The notes below the pieces were generated by a model. That model was not told where the DNA came from and searched no databases. It was given only the letters and a program-made list of their open reading frames with translations. Positions 53,014 through 62,569 of a stretch of DNA of 64,000 bases are shown here, one piece after another. Each line of letters begins with the position of its first letter. Within the stretch, counting starts at the first letter, position 1. The DNA comes from Chlamydiota bacterium. GTDB lineage: Bacteria; Chlamydiota; Chlamydiia; Chlamydiales; Parachlamydiaceae. The stretch lies in assembly GCA_013288825.1 (NCBI GenBank), contig JABDBC010000001.1, forward strand, positions 1 through 64,000, written 5' to 3'. The translations under genes were made by a program, and so were the position numbers.

Positions 53014-55881
53014 ATGGCTACGCCTTTACATTCAGTATCAAGTACATTTACATCGGGATCGGTTGTGTTGACAGTTACACCTTCTTTGCAAAAAGTCGAA
53101 GGTGCTAAAGAAGCGATCGTCAAGGCAGTTTCTGCAATTGCCAAGGACGAACTGGGAAAAATGCCATCAACATCATCAACTTCATCGCCACGTCCGTTGT
53201 CATCTTCAACTTCTCCAGTTACTCTTGAGCAATTCAAAAGAGACTTTAAAAATAAGTACAACGAACTAGATCGGCAAAAGTGTATGCGTGATATACACAA
53301 TGATCTACTTGCAAATAATGTGATAATGGAAATTCCAACAGCATTGTGTTATTTAAATTCTGCAGACCGCCAACAAGCATTTTTCTATATGCTCTCTATC
53401 CTTTTTTCTACACAAGCTAAAGTTATTGCTTATGAGCATAGGGGCGAGAAAAGAAAGGTGATTTTGATGAATATGATTAGGAAAGTCTATGAAGAACATC
53501 CGATGGTTTTTTCTGGTAAATCTTCAGAGATTTTAAAAGGTCATAGGATTCATATTTTCTCTTTATTATCATTTATATGCAGTGGGAAAGCGTCTTCTGA
53601 AAATGTAGAAGCTCTGATTGCATTAGAGATTTTCGTTAATCATGAAAAAGCTTCTCGTAAGCATCTTTCTGAATTGGTGACAAGTCTTGGGAAAATAAAA
53701 GATGTGGAACTAAAAGAAAGAGCATTCGATGGTTTGTATCGTTGTTTATTCTCCTCAGGCATTGAATACCCAATAAATACTGAATGGTTTTTTGATGAAG
53801 TATCTAAGATTCTTGAATATTTGGAAAGGGTAATTCTACTAAAAGAAGAAAAGTTGTGTAAATGGTACTGTGGATTTTCACGAATGCTTGTTAAAGAAAG
53901 TTATAGAGATGCAGAAGGCATTTTAGCGAGCTTTGATACAGAGCAAGCGAGTACGCGAGGTGAAGCAGACATAAAAGAGCATGTGGCGACACCGATAGGT
54001 GAGACATCAAAACGCATGTTGGCTGAAACAAGGGTGGGGAATGAGTTAATTTTTTGGACGGATGTATGCGCATCAGCCGTTAGAGAAGCAAAGTCTGGTG
54101 AATTTAGTGTAATAAGTAACTTAACTATTCCAGCTGGGGAGTTTGTAGGGGAACCTGCAAGAAAATTGGTAGAGGATACTCTAAGTCAAATTGCAAAAAT
54201 GAGGCTTGCTACTGAATCAGATGGGAAGTCTGAAGCTGGATCTGTGGAAGCCTTTTTCTTAGGAACAATTGAACCCCATTTACGACGCATCGTTGCAGAG
54301 GGATCAGCAGAAGCTGTTGGAAAAATAGACAGTGTCATATCTCAAATTGTAAAAGAAAAAGAATTGTTTCGAACAAATGCTGAACTGCAACAATTACAAA
54401 AGGAATTAGTTGCATTTCGAGGAAGGTTAACATGGAATTTAGAACAATGGGAAGAGTTTGGAAAAATCATTAATGAAAGAAATGATTTAAATAATTTAAT
54501 CAAGAAATTAGAACGATTGAATCCTATGCTCATAGAAACCCCAGTAACTCCAGGAGCAATGCCTGTAGCCCCTATTGTACCCGCAAGTATAGCACCTGTA
54601 AGCCCAGTGAGTTCAACCCCTCCGCCATCTCTAGCAGGATTTGTTGCATCAGCCCTGACTATATCTTCTTGTACTGAAGAGCAGAGTGAAGAAATGGACT
54701 GGGAATCGACTTGTGTAGTAGCGCTTAATCATGCAAAAAGTGGACATTTTGGGGCAGCCGAAGAGAGATTATCTCGGCGTGCTAATGATTTGAAACTAAC
54801 ACATAGTGCGAATTCAATAGCCTTGTTGGGACGCACTCGAGAACAAATCAATACTCTGGCTACCTTTTTTGTGAGAGAAACGCTTCGATTAAATTTGCAG
54901 ATGATCGCTGCAGCTAGACGGACGCAAGTTTATGAGATGATGATTGCCGTAGCTAACCAGATTTATCTTGGCAGATCCTCTCTATGTCCTGAAACTATTA
55001 GTGATGAGCTCCATCGCTTGAGAATTGCATTAGGGGCGTTAAGCAAGGATGTCAATGATTGGAGTATGTCTAGGTGGGAGGAATTTGGAAAAATCGTTAA
55101 TGAGGAGGGGGCATCGTTACAGTCGCTAACTGAGCAATTAGAACTATTTCTTAGCGTCAAGGAATCAGCCGTGCCGGTTCCACCCTTCAGTTCTTCGTCA
55201 AAACTATCCGGATCCTCGATCAATAGTATGAGCTCTGGACAAATCAATAAAGCAATTATGTCTTGCATGAATGATGCTGATAATGTTTTTGATGTTTACG
55301 AATGTGTAGTTAATATTGAACAAATTCTTGATGAAGAAACTCGGAACAGTGCATTGGATACGCTCCATGGGTGCCTATTTTCTGATGAAATGAGTCTAAA
55401 AAGAATGGCAAGGTTTTCAGAACAAGCGGATCTCATTTTGGAATGTATGGATAATCCTCGTCATGGTTTCTCAGAAAAGATGAGGTGCAAGTGGTTTTGT
55501 GGATTTGCGGTTATGTTTGCCAACCTTAAAGAGCACAGAAAGGCAGAAGGATATATAGAGGGCTATGAGAGTTGGGTCGAAGCGGAAGGGTTATTGAAAA
55601 TAGAATTAGGTGAATTGCTTAAAGCTGCTAGGCAACAAGTTAACGAGATCTGCTGTAGAGCATATTGTTCTGGAGGGTTAATGCGTGCAAAGCTCGGCAA
55701 CTTTAAGTCTGCGTATGAGCATCTTAGATCGGCAACTGATGTGCCATTTGCCGGGACAATTTTAGGTGCGGAATCAACTAAATTGATTGCAGATACCGAA
55801 GCACAGATCAAAGAACTTGATAAGATTGCTTCAGCGAAGATTGCAATCGTGTTGGAGCCAGCTAATATTCCAAAACAATAA
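53014..55881 (+). CDS. Paralogous family member 4 (955 residues, B-C-A-A'-C)
   Basis: This is the longest member. A Ser/Thr-rich start (about 40-70), a diverged domain B with MVFSGKSSEILK near 164, and domain C with CKWYCGFSRMLVKESYRDAE near 285. Then a full domain A at about 410-505 (FFLGTIEPHLRRIVAEG), a Pro/Ala linker, a short TPR-like piece at MDWESTCVVALNHAKSG, a second A-type domain (about 615-720), a Ser linker, and a final C region. It looks like two family genes fused end to end. SD: AGGAG before the ATG. Confidence 0.75.
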   Translation: MATPLHSVSSTFTSGSVVLTVTPSLQKVEGAKEAIVKAVSAIAKDELGKMPSTSSTSSPRPLSSSTSPVTLEQFKRDFKNKYNELDRQKCMRDIHNDLLANNVIMEIPTALCYLNSADRQQAFFYMLSILFSTQAKVIAYEHRGEKRKVILMNMIRKVYEEHPMVFSGKSSEILKGHRIHIFSLLSFICSGKASSENVEALIALEIFVNHEKASRKHLSELVTSLGKIKDVELKERAFDGLYRCLFSSGIEYPINTEWFFDEVSKILEYLERVILLKEEKLCKWYCGFSRMLVKESYRDAEGILASFDTEQASTRGEADIKEHVATPIGETSKRMLAETRVGNELIFWTDVCASAVREAKSGEFSVISNLTIPAGEFVGEPARKLVEDTLSQIAKMRLATESDGKSEAGSVEAFFLGTIEPHLRRIVAEGSAEAVGKIDSVISQIVKEKELFRTNAELQQLQKELVAFRGRLTWNLEQWEEFGKIINERNDLNNLIKKLERLNPMLIETPVTPGAMPVAPIVPASIAPVSPVSSTPPPSLAGFVASALTISSCTEEQSEEMDWESTCVVALNHAKSGHFGAAEERLSRRANDLKLTHSANSIALLGRTREQINTLATFFVRETLRLNLQMIAAARRTQVYEMMIAVANQIYLGRSSLCPETISDELHRLRIALGALSKDVNDWSMSRWEEFGKIVNEEGASLQSLTEQLELFLSVKESAVPVPPFSSSSKLSGSSINSMSSGQINKAIMSCMNDADNVFDVYECVVNIEQILDEETRNSALDTLHGCLFSDEMSLKRMARFSEQADLILECMDNPRHGFSEKMRCKWFCGFAVMFANLKEHRKAEGYIEGYESWVEAEGLLKIELGELLKAARQQVNEICCRAYCSGGLMRAKLGNFKSAYEHLRSATDVPFAGTILGAESTKLIADTEAQIKELDKIASAKIAIVLEPANIPKQ

Positions 55882-55900
55882 AAATAGGATGATAAATATT

Positions 55901-57160
55901 ATGGCAGCTGTAATACCTAGAGACCCAGACTCATTTAGCTCAGCAATTTATTTTCGATATACCGTCCTACCTCTGTTGGAGGAGCTTGTTGGAGAAGAAG
56001 GGGGCAAGATCTCACAAATAGAGAGAATAAATAATTTATTAAGTGCAGTTAGTCGTGATTTTAATACAAAACCTGAATTAACATCGATTTTTACTGGAAT
56101 AAATAAACTCCTTGATGTGGCAAAAATATTACCGCCAGAGCGCTGGAGAGTATTTCGACTATCAACTATTCAATCAATTGCTGATAAATCTATCACTCTG
56201 GCGAGTTGTACGGAAAGTTTAGAAGTATTAACTGAGATAGAACCATCAATTGTCTTAGCAAAAGCTCCATCTTTGCGTCCACAGATAAAAGGTGCAATCC
56301 CTTCACCGCTTGCATCCTCTTCCTCTACAATGTCTGCCTATAATCATTTATCAAGTGTTATGGCCACACTGGCGGCAAAGAAAGATGAGAATATTTTAAA
56401 GGAGATCGACATAGCTCTCGCCAAATGCAAGGAAGCCAAGGCAAAGTATGCAGCTCAATCAGAAGTGGGCTGTTCTAATATTATAGCATTTGCTTCTTAC
56501 TTGAATACTATACGTGACTTAATTATTAGTCTTGGCTCGTCTGAAAAAAGGCAGAAAGTTTTGTTTAAATGCATTGATAGTCTGTTGACTAAAGGAGAAT
56601 TTGTGTCTGCTCAAGATGCATCTGACATTTCTTCTTATTTTAATATTTTTTTAACAGTCTTTATTGAGAAAGATCCATCAATTTTCTCTGGTAAATTATT
56701 GTGTGAACTAATAGATTATGGGTTACTTAATTATATGAATTCTGAGGTCCCAGTTTATTATTCTTTGCCTCAATTAAGTCTGGATGAAGTGAAAGACTTA
56801 ATTACAATGTACCTTAGCTCATTTGATAATATGTATTTCTTGGCACATTTCATGATGGCATATGAATGTGTAATTAGTATCGAAGCTTTGAAATTTATGA
56901 TGGATTCCATTCTTTCAAACTCAGATAATGACAGGGTTTTTAAATTACTTTGTTCCGCATTCGAAGTTAATTTTGATGGGGAGTACATCGAAAGAGTGGA
57001 GCGTGATTGGATAAATAGGATGGCGAAAAAATTTGCTCAACTTGGACATGATGATAAAGCTAAGGAGTGCCAAGAAAGGCTGCACAAAATAGACGCTTGG
57101 TTGCTTGATTGCGATCAGAGAGAGAAAGCGCAGCAAGCGATTTTAGCTGGCCCCAAATAG
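55901..57160 (+). CDS. Paralogous family member 5
   Basis: The protein has 419 residues. I chose the ATG at 55901 because it matches the start of member 6 (MAAVIP) and lies after member 4 ends; the open frame reaches back to 55787 inside member 4. Domain A about 14-118 (LPPERWRVFRLSTIQSIADK), a Ser-rich hinge (SSSTMSAYNHLSSVMA), domain B with KDPSIFSGKLLCELIDYG near 256, and a C-terminal FAQLGHDDKAKECQERL. It is a close tandem duplicate of member 6. Confidence 0.75.
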   Translation: MAAVIPRDPDSFSSAIYFRYTVLPLLEELVGEEGGKISQIERINNLLSAVSRDFNTKPELTSIFTGINKLLDVAKILPPERWRVFRLSTIQSIADKSITLASCTESLEVLTEIEPSIVLAKAPSLRPQIKGAIPSPLASSSSTMSAYNHLSSVMATLAAKKDENILKEIDIALAKCKEAKAKYAAQSEVGCSNIIAFASYLNTIRDLIISLGSSEKRQKVLFKCIDSLLTKGEFVSAQDASDISSYFNIFLTVFIEKDPSIFSGKLLCELIDYGLLNYMNSEVPVYYSLPQLSLDEVKDLITMYLSSFDNMYFLAHFMMAYECVISIEALKFMMDSILSNSDNDRVFKLLCSAFEVNFDGEYIERVERDWINRMAKKFAQLGHDDKAKECQERLHKIDAWLLDCDQREKAQQAILAGPK

Positions 57161-57219
57161 AGGCCGTTGGCCTGAAAATGGGCACTTCTGCAATTACCAC
57201 TAAAGGAGAAATAAATATT

Positions 57220-58446
57220 ATGGCAGCTGTAATACCTGGAGGCCCACTTAGCCCAGAACTCTTTTTTCAAAACACCGTCCAACCTGTGTTGGAGGAGCTT
57301 GTTGGAAAAGAAGGGGGCAAGATCTCACAAATAGAGAGAATATTAGTTTTAGTTAATGATACTCTTAATACCACATCTGATTGTTCTGAATTACGATCGC
57401 TTTTAGTTGAATTAAATGAACTCCGTAGTAGAGCAAAAATATTACCGCCAGATCGCTGGAGAGTATTTCGACAATCAACTATTGAATCAATTGCTAATAG
57501 AACTATCACTCTGGCGAGTTGTACGGCAAGTTTAAAGGCATTAGCTGGGATAGAACCACAGATAAAAAATGCAATTCGTCCATCGCTTGCATCCTCTTCC
57601 TCTACAATGTCTGCCTATAATCATTTATCAAGTGTTATGGCAATACTGGCGGCAAAAAAAGATGAGAATTTTTTAAAGAAGTTCGAAATAGCCCTCGACA
57701 TGTGCAGTCAAGCCAAGGCAAAGTATGAAGCTCAATCAGAAGTGGGCAGTTTTAATATTGTCACATTTGCTTCTCACTTGAATACTATCAGTGACCTACT
57801 TATTAGTCTTGGCTCGTCTGAAAAAAGGCAGAAATTTTTGTTTAGATGCATTAGTAGTCTGTTTACTAAAGAAGAAATTAGCTTTATGGATGAAGATGAA
57901 TCTGACATCCCTTCTTGTTTTCATATTTTTTTAAAAGTCTTAATTCAGAAAGATCCATCAATTTTCACTGGTAAATTCTTGTGTGAACTAATAGATTATG
58001 GATTACTTCATTATATGGATTCTGTAGATCTATCTCATTCTATGTCTCCATTAAGACTTGATGATATGAAAAACTTAATTACAATGTACCTTAGCTCATT
58101 TGATAATATGTTTTTCTTGGCAAATTTCATTATGGCGTATGGTAGTATATCAACGTGTGTATTTAGTACCGAAGCTTTGAAATTTATGATGGATTCCATT
58201 CTATCAAACTCAGATAATGACAGGGTTTTTAAATTACTTTGTTCCGCACACGAAGTTAATTTTGATGAGGATTACGTCGGAGTGGAGCGGGGTTGGAAGG
58301 ATAGGATGGCGGAAAAATTTGCTCACCTTGGACATGATGATAAAGCTAAGGAGTGCAAAGAAAAGCTGGGCAAAATAGACGATTGGTTGTTCAGGTGCGC
58401 TGAGGCAGAGAAAACGGAGCAAGCGATTTTAGCTGCCACTAAATAG
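57220..58446 (+). CDS. Paralogous family member 6
   Basis: The protein has 408 residues. The ATG at 57220 follows AAAGGAGA by about 12 bases; the open frame extends upstream to 57109 without support. It shares with member 5 the N-terminus, LPPDRWRVFRQSTIESIAN, the hinge, KDPSIFTGKFLCELIDYG (near 243) and FAHLGHDDKAKECKEKL. A GGCCGTTGGCCTGAA remnant of F1 and the leader GGGCACTTCTGCAATTACCA lie between members 5 and 6, hinting that they were copied together with regulatory DNA. Confidence 0.75.
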   Translation: MAAVIPGGPLSPELFFQNTVQPVLEELVGKEGGKISQIERILVLVNDTLNTTSDCSELRSLLVELNELRSRAKILPPDRWRVFRQSTIESIANRTITLASCTASLKALAGIEPQIKNAIRPSLASSSSTMSAYNHLSSVMAILAAKKDENFLKKFEIALDMCSQAKAKYEAQSEVGSFNIVTFASHLNTISDLLISLGSSEKRQKFLFRCISSLFTKEEISFMDEDESDIPSCFHIFLKVLIQKDPSIFTGKFLCELIDYGLLHYMDSVDLSHSMSPLRLDDMKNLITMYLSSFDNMFFLANFIMAYGSISTCVFSTEALKFMMDSILSNSDNDRVFKLLCSAHEVNFDEDYVGVERGWKDRMAEKFAHLGHDDKAKECKEKLGKIDDWLFRCAEAEKTEQAILAATK

Positions 58447-58472
58447 AGGTCGTTGGCCTGAAAACCAGCATT

Positions 58473-58494
58473 TGTGGGCGACTCTTCGCCCACA
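58473..58494. terminator. Hairpin after member 6
   Basis: TGTGGGCGA-CTCT-TCGCCCACA, a perfect 9-bp stem with a 4-base loop. No U-run follows, so it may be a terminator or a processing site. Confidence 0.45.
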
Positions 58495-58665
58495 ATTGCT
58501 GCCTGAAAATGGGCATTTCTACAATTGTCTCGACAGGGGCGTTACCTTATAAGAGTAGTAGAGCTTAAAATAATAGCAATTGAATTTAAAGAAGTTGCAG
58601 AAGTCCCTTCCCTTCGGGCCCTAACACAGGGCACTTCTGTAATTACCACTAAAGGAGATATAGTT

Positions 58666-60567
58666 ATGGCTGCAAGTTTATCTAGATTGGATATGGGTGC
58701 TTCTAGTTCAAGTGCTCCTTCTGCAGATGAAAAATTTTTTTTAACAAATATTTATTATAAATTGGAAGAAATTTTTATTTGTGACAACTTCGATGTCAAA
58801 GCAATAGATGCGATGATTGCTAAAATCGCGGGGAGATCATTCAGTGAAGATCCCAAAAGAACACATGCCCTTTCTTCAAACAAAGACTTAGCCGCACTTG
58901 GTGAACAATTTAAGGTTCTGAAGGAAAGGGGAAAATATTTAACAACAGATCAATGGACAGGATTTGGAGCATCTCTTCATCGAGCTGGGACAATTAAGGA
59001 TTGTATCGAAATGTTGATTTCGTTGAATAAAATAGCAATTACAGCCCCCACTATTTTCTTACCTCCGAGGGATGCTAATCTTTTACCCTTTAAGGATCCT
59101 GATAATCTACCACCTGAACACCGAGAGTCCTCTTCACCAATACTTCGATCATTACAACCATCACCACCACCACCACCATCATCTTCGTCATCATCATCAT
59201 CATCATCTTCTTCGTCATCATCATCATCTTCTACACTTACAAACTGGTCTTTCACGGCTCCACTTTCCTTTAGCCCAGAAGAGAGAGCGTTCGTGACTGC
59301 CTTCATTGAAGAGGCATATAGAAAAGGGATGGATGCACTCACGAAAGCAATTACAAAGTTGAACGGTTGTAGGGTGGACTATGGTGTAGAATTACAACTA
59401 ATTGTCGAAAGAAGGATGAGTTTCGGTTGTTCGTGGGAAAATTGTATGTCTGTGGCTTTGTTGTTGCCTGCACCGCTCAATAGTGAAATGAGTAAGCGGC
59501 TTGAATCATATGTTCCTTTTCGAGAGTTTCATCACGGAATTCCTTTGCTTGGGAGTAGAACTGATGAGCAAGTTAATTTAATTAATAAGGTAATTAAATA
59601 TGCTATTTGTAATTATTATACACTTTTGGAATATTATGGCAAATATGCCCATGATAATAAAGATACAATTTTAAGCCCTCTCGAAATCATACCCTATTTA
59701 ATCAATTTATTAGACACACCTCAAAGACGCGCAGATGCTTTTTATGAGTATGTATGGAATATGTTTGATACTATGAACTTAGAAGAAGGTGTCGCATATC
59801 GATACCCTGAATTCCAACCCTGTTTTGTTGATTTTATTAAAAGTATGATCAGAATAGATCCATTAATTTTTACAGGTCAGTCATTAGTTCGTTTAATAAA
59901 CTACGGGCTTTTTTATACAACTGACATAACTAAGTTGCTGGTTATGCGTGGCCATGGCAATCGCCGCTGCAATATTATTACATTTTCTATACTGGAAGAG
60001 GTCATTTTGTTATACATCCGTCCATTCGAAGAAAAGATGACTATACAGAACAACATTCGATTCTTAGTGGGTTTTATTGAAAATACGAATTTAAACCGTG
60101 AAGATCAAGATAGAGCATTGAATGTCGTATGGAGCTACATTTTCTCTAGCCCGATCAGAGTTAAAGATAAGGCCTTGGATTTGGCTGATCAATTGTCTGA
60201 CGTTTTGGATGAACATGATGAACATGATGAAGATGGTCTGAACAGTCTTTCTGTAGAGATGCAAATAGATGTCAAGTGTAAGTTGGCAATCAGGTTTGCT
60301 GAACTTGGAAAATTTCATCAAGCTCAAAATGTATTGGAAGAGCTTTTCAAATTAGAGAGCGAATTTGAAAATGGCGAGGGAGTATGTGTAAAACACCTTT
60401 ATGCTAGCCAAATAATTAAGGAATTGAAAGCTGCCTATGATGCAGACCAGGAAAGAGAGTATAAAGCAGAAGAAGAAGGAGACTCTAAACTAGAAGATGA
60501 AACAGAGTCTAAACTAGAACAAAGTAGTGTATCTGACATAGAAGGTGAGGGCGATGATGAAGAATGA
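58666..60567 (+). CDS. Paralogous family member 7 (polyserine linker)
   Basis: The protein has 633 residues. The ATG at 58666 follows AAAGGAGA; the leader is almost identical to that of member 6. Domain A about 18-125, then a Pro run followed by an uninterrupted Ser run of about 19 residues near 171-189, domain B with IDPLIFTGQSLVRLINYGLF (from 397), and domain C with CKLAIRFAELGKFHQAQNVL. The tail is strongly acidic (EEEGDSKLEDETE...EGEGDDEE). No catalytic motif is seen. Confidence 0.75.
   Translation: MAASLSRLDMGASSSSAPSADEKFFLTNIYYKLEEIFICDNFDVKAIDAMIAKIAGRSFSEDPKRTHALSSNKDLAALGEQFKVLKERGKYLTTDQWTGFGASLHRAGTIKDCIEMLISLNKIAITAPTIFLPPRDANLLPFKDPDNLPPEHRESSSPILRSLQPSPPPPPSSSSSSSSSSSSSSSSSSTLTNWSFTAPLSFSPEERAFVTAFIEEAYRKGMDALTKAITKLNGCRVDYGVELQLIVERRMSFGCSWENCMSVALLLPAPLNSEMSKRLESYVPFREFHHGIPLLGSRTDEQVNLINKVIKYAICNYYTLLEYYGKYAHDNKDTILSPLEIIPYLINLLDTPQRRADAFYEYVWNMFDTMNLEEGVAYRYPEFQPCFVDFIKSMIRIDPLIFTGQSLVRLINYGLFYTTDITKLLVMRGHGNRRCNIITFSILEEVILLYIRPFEEKMTIQNNIRFLVGFIENTNLNREDQDRALNVVWSYIFSSPIRVKDKALDLADQLSDVLDEHDEHDEDGLNSLSVEMQIDVKCKLAIRFAELGKFHQAQNVLEELFKLESEFENGEGVCVKHLYASQIIKELKAAYDADQEREYKAEEEGDSKLEDETESKLEQSSVSDIEGEGDDEE
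59156..59233 (+). repeat. Trinucleotide (CCA/TCA) microsatellite in member 7
   Basis: Repeated CCA then TCA/TCT/TCG codons encode the Pro and Ser runs. Slippage would change linker length in steps of one residue without breaking the frame. Confidence 0.85.
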
Positions 60568-60588
60568 TAGAGAAAAAGGAGAAATAAT

Positions 60589-62082
60589 ATGACAGCCATA
60601 ACTGGACCAGGACGAAGTACATCAGATATTCCAAGTTTTCCGAGTACATCTATTGACAATAATTTTTTCGACACTCACGTGTTGCCTAAATTGATTAAAT
60701 TAGTTGAATGCGATAGAGTTGATATTACTCAAATTGATCGTATTACAAAGGAACTAGATCAGACAATCAAAGGAAATGTTTATTCTAAATTGTTTACCTT
60801 GAATATAGAACTGAAAAATCTAAGAACTAGAGCTCAGATTTTAAACCCCGAAGAGTGGGCAACATTCAGGCTAACTATAAATGCCAGCACTGATTTAGTC
60901 AGGTGTACTGAATGTTTGGAGGATCTAAATGATACACCAACACTTGATAAAATACCAATACCTGGATCGAGCATTCTTTTTTCAAGCACAGCTCCAATTG
61001 ACTCACCTCCTGTTGCTGCTGTTCCCTCATATTTGCATTCATCAGTCACTCATAATCCATTTGAAGTGCGAGCGTCAGATGATAGCATTTTTTCACAAAA
61101 ATCGTTTTCATCATCCACATCCACAATGGCTGTAATGGAACGTATAAACAGAACGCGGGCTCAGTTGCAAACAAAGCTTCCTTTACCAGAGAAAGAAGTG
61201 GAGAGTACAATATTATCGGCTGTTAATAATCATAAGGCTTTAGAAAAGTTTTATGCCCAAAGTCTAATGACTCATAGTGATAAAATTTTGAAGCCGCTAC
61301 TAATAATTCCTTCGCTGATAAGTCGTTTGAGGACTACTGAAGAACGGGGAGAGGCTGTTTTAACATATATGACCATCATGTTTACTTATGAAGGATTAAA
61401 ATATTATACGTTCAATTATACGTTCAATAGCGAGAAATATTTTCATCCGTACTTCTTAAACTTCATAGAACAGATTGGTAAAATCGATCCTTTAATTTTT
61501 TCTGGTCATTCATTAGATGCTCTCATCAACTATGGAGTGTTTTACGACACAAATTTATTTCCGCATCTCCCTACCATCACTTTCGATCAAATGCAGGAAT
61601 GTATATCATCATATATTAACTCGCATGATCAAGATGAAGAAGTATATAACGATGTTTTTTACTTAATATCCTTTATTTATAGTTCAGAGCTAGATGATAA
61701 AGATAAAAATAAGGCATTGGCTGTGCTTGTGAATAACATTTTAAAACCGGTTAAAAATGTTGTTAGAGCTAAAAACCTAGCTCGTGAGTTCTGCCGAGCG
61801 CTGGAAGAAGTTGCACTTGTGGGTAATAATAATAAAGATGGAGAGGATGATTGCTTGCCTTGTAAATGCGAGTTAGCCGAATGCTATGGTCTATTTGCGA
61901 TTAGATTTGCGGAGCTTGGAGAACATAATGAGGCTTTAGATGCTTACAGTCAGCTTTTCAAGATACCGGGTTTTGATGAATTGAAAGCCTCTACGAAAGA
62001 AGCAATTGATAAACTCAGACCGCCTGAAATTACTGCCCCAAATCCAATAGCGCTGGGTCCCATGCGCGAAATGTGTAGGTAA
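60589..62082 (+). CDS. Paralogous family member 8
   Basis: The protein has 497 residues. AAAGGAGAAATAAT precedes the ATG. Domain A about 20-125 (NPEEWATFRLTINASTDLVR), Ser/Pro-rich linker about 125-180, domain B with IDPLIFSGHSLDALINYGVF (from 299), and domain C with FAIRFAELGEHNEALDAY, the most TPR-like helix pair in the family. It starts 21 bp after member 7 and so is probably cotranscribed. Confidence 0.75.
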   Translation: MTAITGPGRSTSDIPSFPSTSIDNNFFDTHVLPKLIKLVECDRVDITQIDRITKELDQTIKGNVYSKLFTLNIELKNLRTRAQILNPEEWATFRLTINASTDLVRCTECLEDLNDTPTLDKIPIPGSSILFSSTAPIDSPPVAAVPSYLHSSVTHNPFEVRASDDSIFSQKSFSSSTSTMAVMERINRTRAQLQTKLPLPEKEVESTILSAVNNHKALEKFYAQSLMTHSDKILKPLLIIPSLISRLRTTEERGEAVLTYMTIMFTYEGLKYYTFNYTFNSEKYFHPYFLNFIEQIGKIDPLIFSGHSLDALINYGVFYDTNLFPHLPTITFDQMQECISSYINSHDQDEEVYNDVFYLISFIYSSELDDKDKNKALAVLVNNILKPVKNVVRAKNLAREFCRALEEVALVGNNNKDGEDDCLPCKCELAECYGLFAIRFAELGEHNEALDAYSQLFKIPGFDELKASTKEAIDKLRPPEITAPNPIALGPMREMCR

Positions 62083-62084
62083 AA

Positions 62085-62440
62085 GCGCGCGTAGGGACAG
62101 TTCTGCCTGACAGCATAACGTTCTTTCAAAGGAAGAATTAAGTTTAAAATTAACACGATTTATCTCGGAGAAAATGAGGGTTGCCTGACGTCAAATGTGA
62201 CGCCCCAAGCCAGACCCCAATTCAGTTAAGACGTATGCTGTCAGGCGAGAACCGTCCAACGCGCAGACAAGACCGTGCAAGAGTTGTTGCAAGGGCTAAA
62301 AGTGCGCCGGGGACGGTTCTCGCATAACGCCATCGCCTTTAACACAGGCCACATCAAACGTCTTTTGTTTTCATAGACTGGCCCGTGTTAAAGAGATGGC
62401 GTTATGCGAGAACCGTCCCATGCGCGAAGAGAACGATAAA
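62085..62440. repeat. Hairpin chain (family F7), copy 2
   Basis: GGGACAGTTCTGCCTGACAG starts it, GCTGTCAGGCGAGAACCGTC closes the first large hairpin, followed by GGGGACGGTTCTCGCATAAC and the TTTAACACAGGCC/GGCCCGTGTTAAA hairpin, ending GCATAACG-type arms. It lies in the 487-bp gap before member 9. Confidence 0.82.
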
Positions 62441-62545
62441 GATGTTGCACATGGCTAAGGCTCTTTTAAGTGTGGTCCGGGGCCCCATTTAAAAGCACTG
62501 CATGACTAGCAACTTGCATTATTATAATGGGTGCTATTTAAAATA
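62248..62545 (+). repeat. ~290-bp direct repeat, left copy
   Basis: The segment from GCGCAGACAAGACCGTGCAA to TTGCATTATTATAATGGGTG recurs at 63714-64000 with few differences. It includes the F7 hairpins, an F5 half copy and a TATAAT (62523-62528) that probably belongs to the member 9 promoter. Confidence 0.88.
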
Positions 62546-62569
62546 AAATTTTTAAAAGGATATAACTTT

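Noticed and set aside
58977-59342. Minus-strand frame with an Asp/Glu run
   Set aside because: It is the antisense of the polyserine tract in member 7.
62514-62528. TTGCAT followed by TATTATAAT as a third copy of the small RNA promoter
   Set aside because: The boxes are adjacent instead of 17 bases apart, and no AATGGTATGGAT or stem-loop follows.
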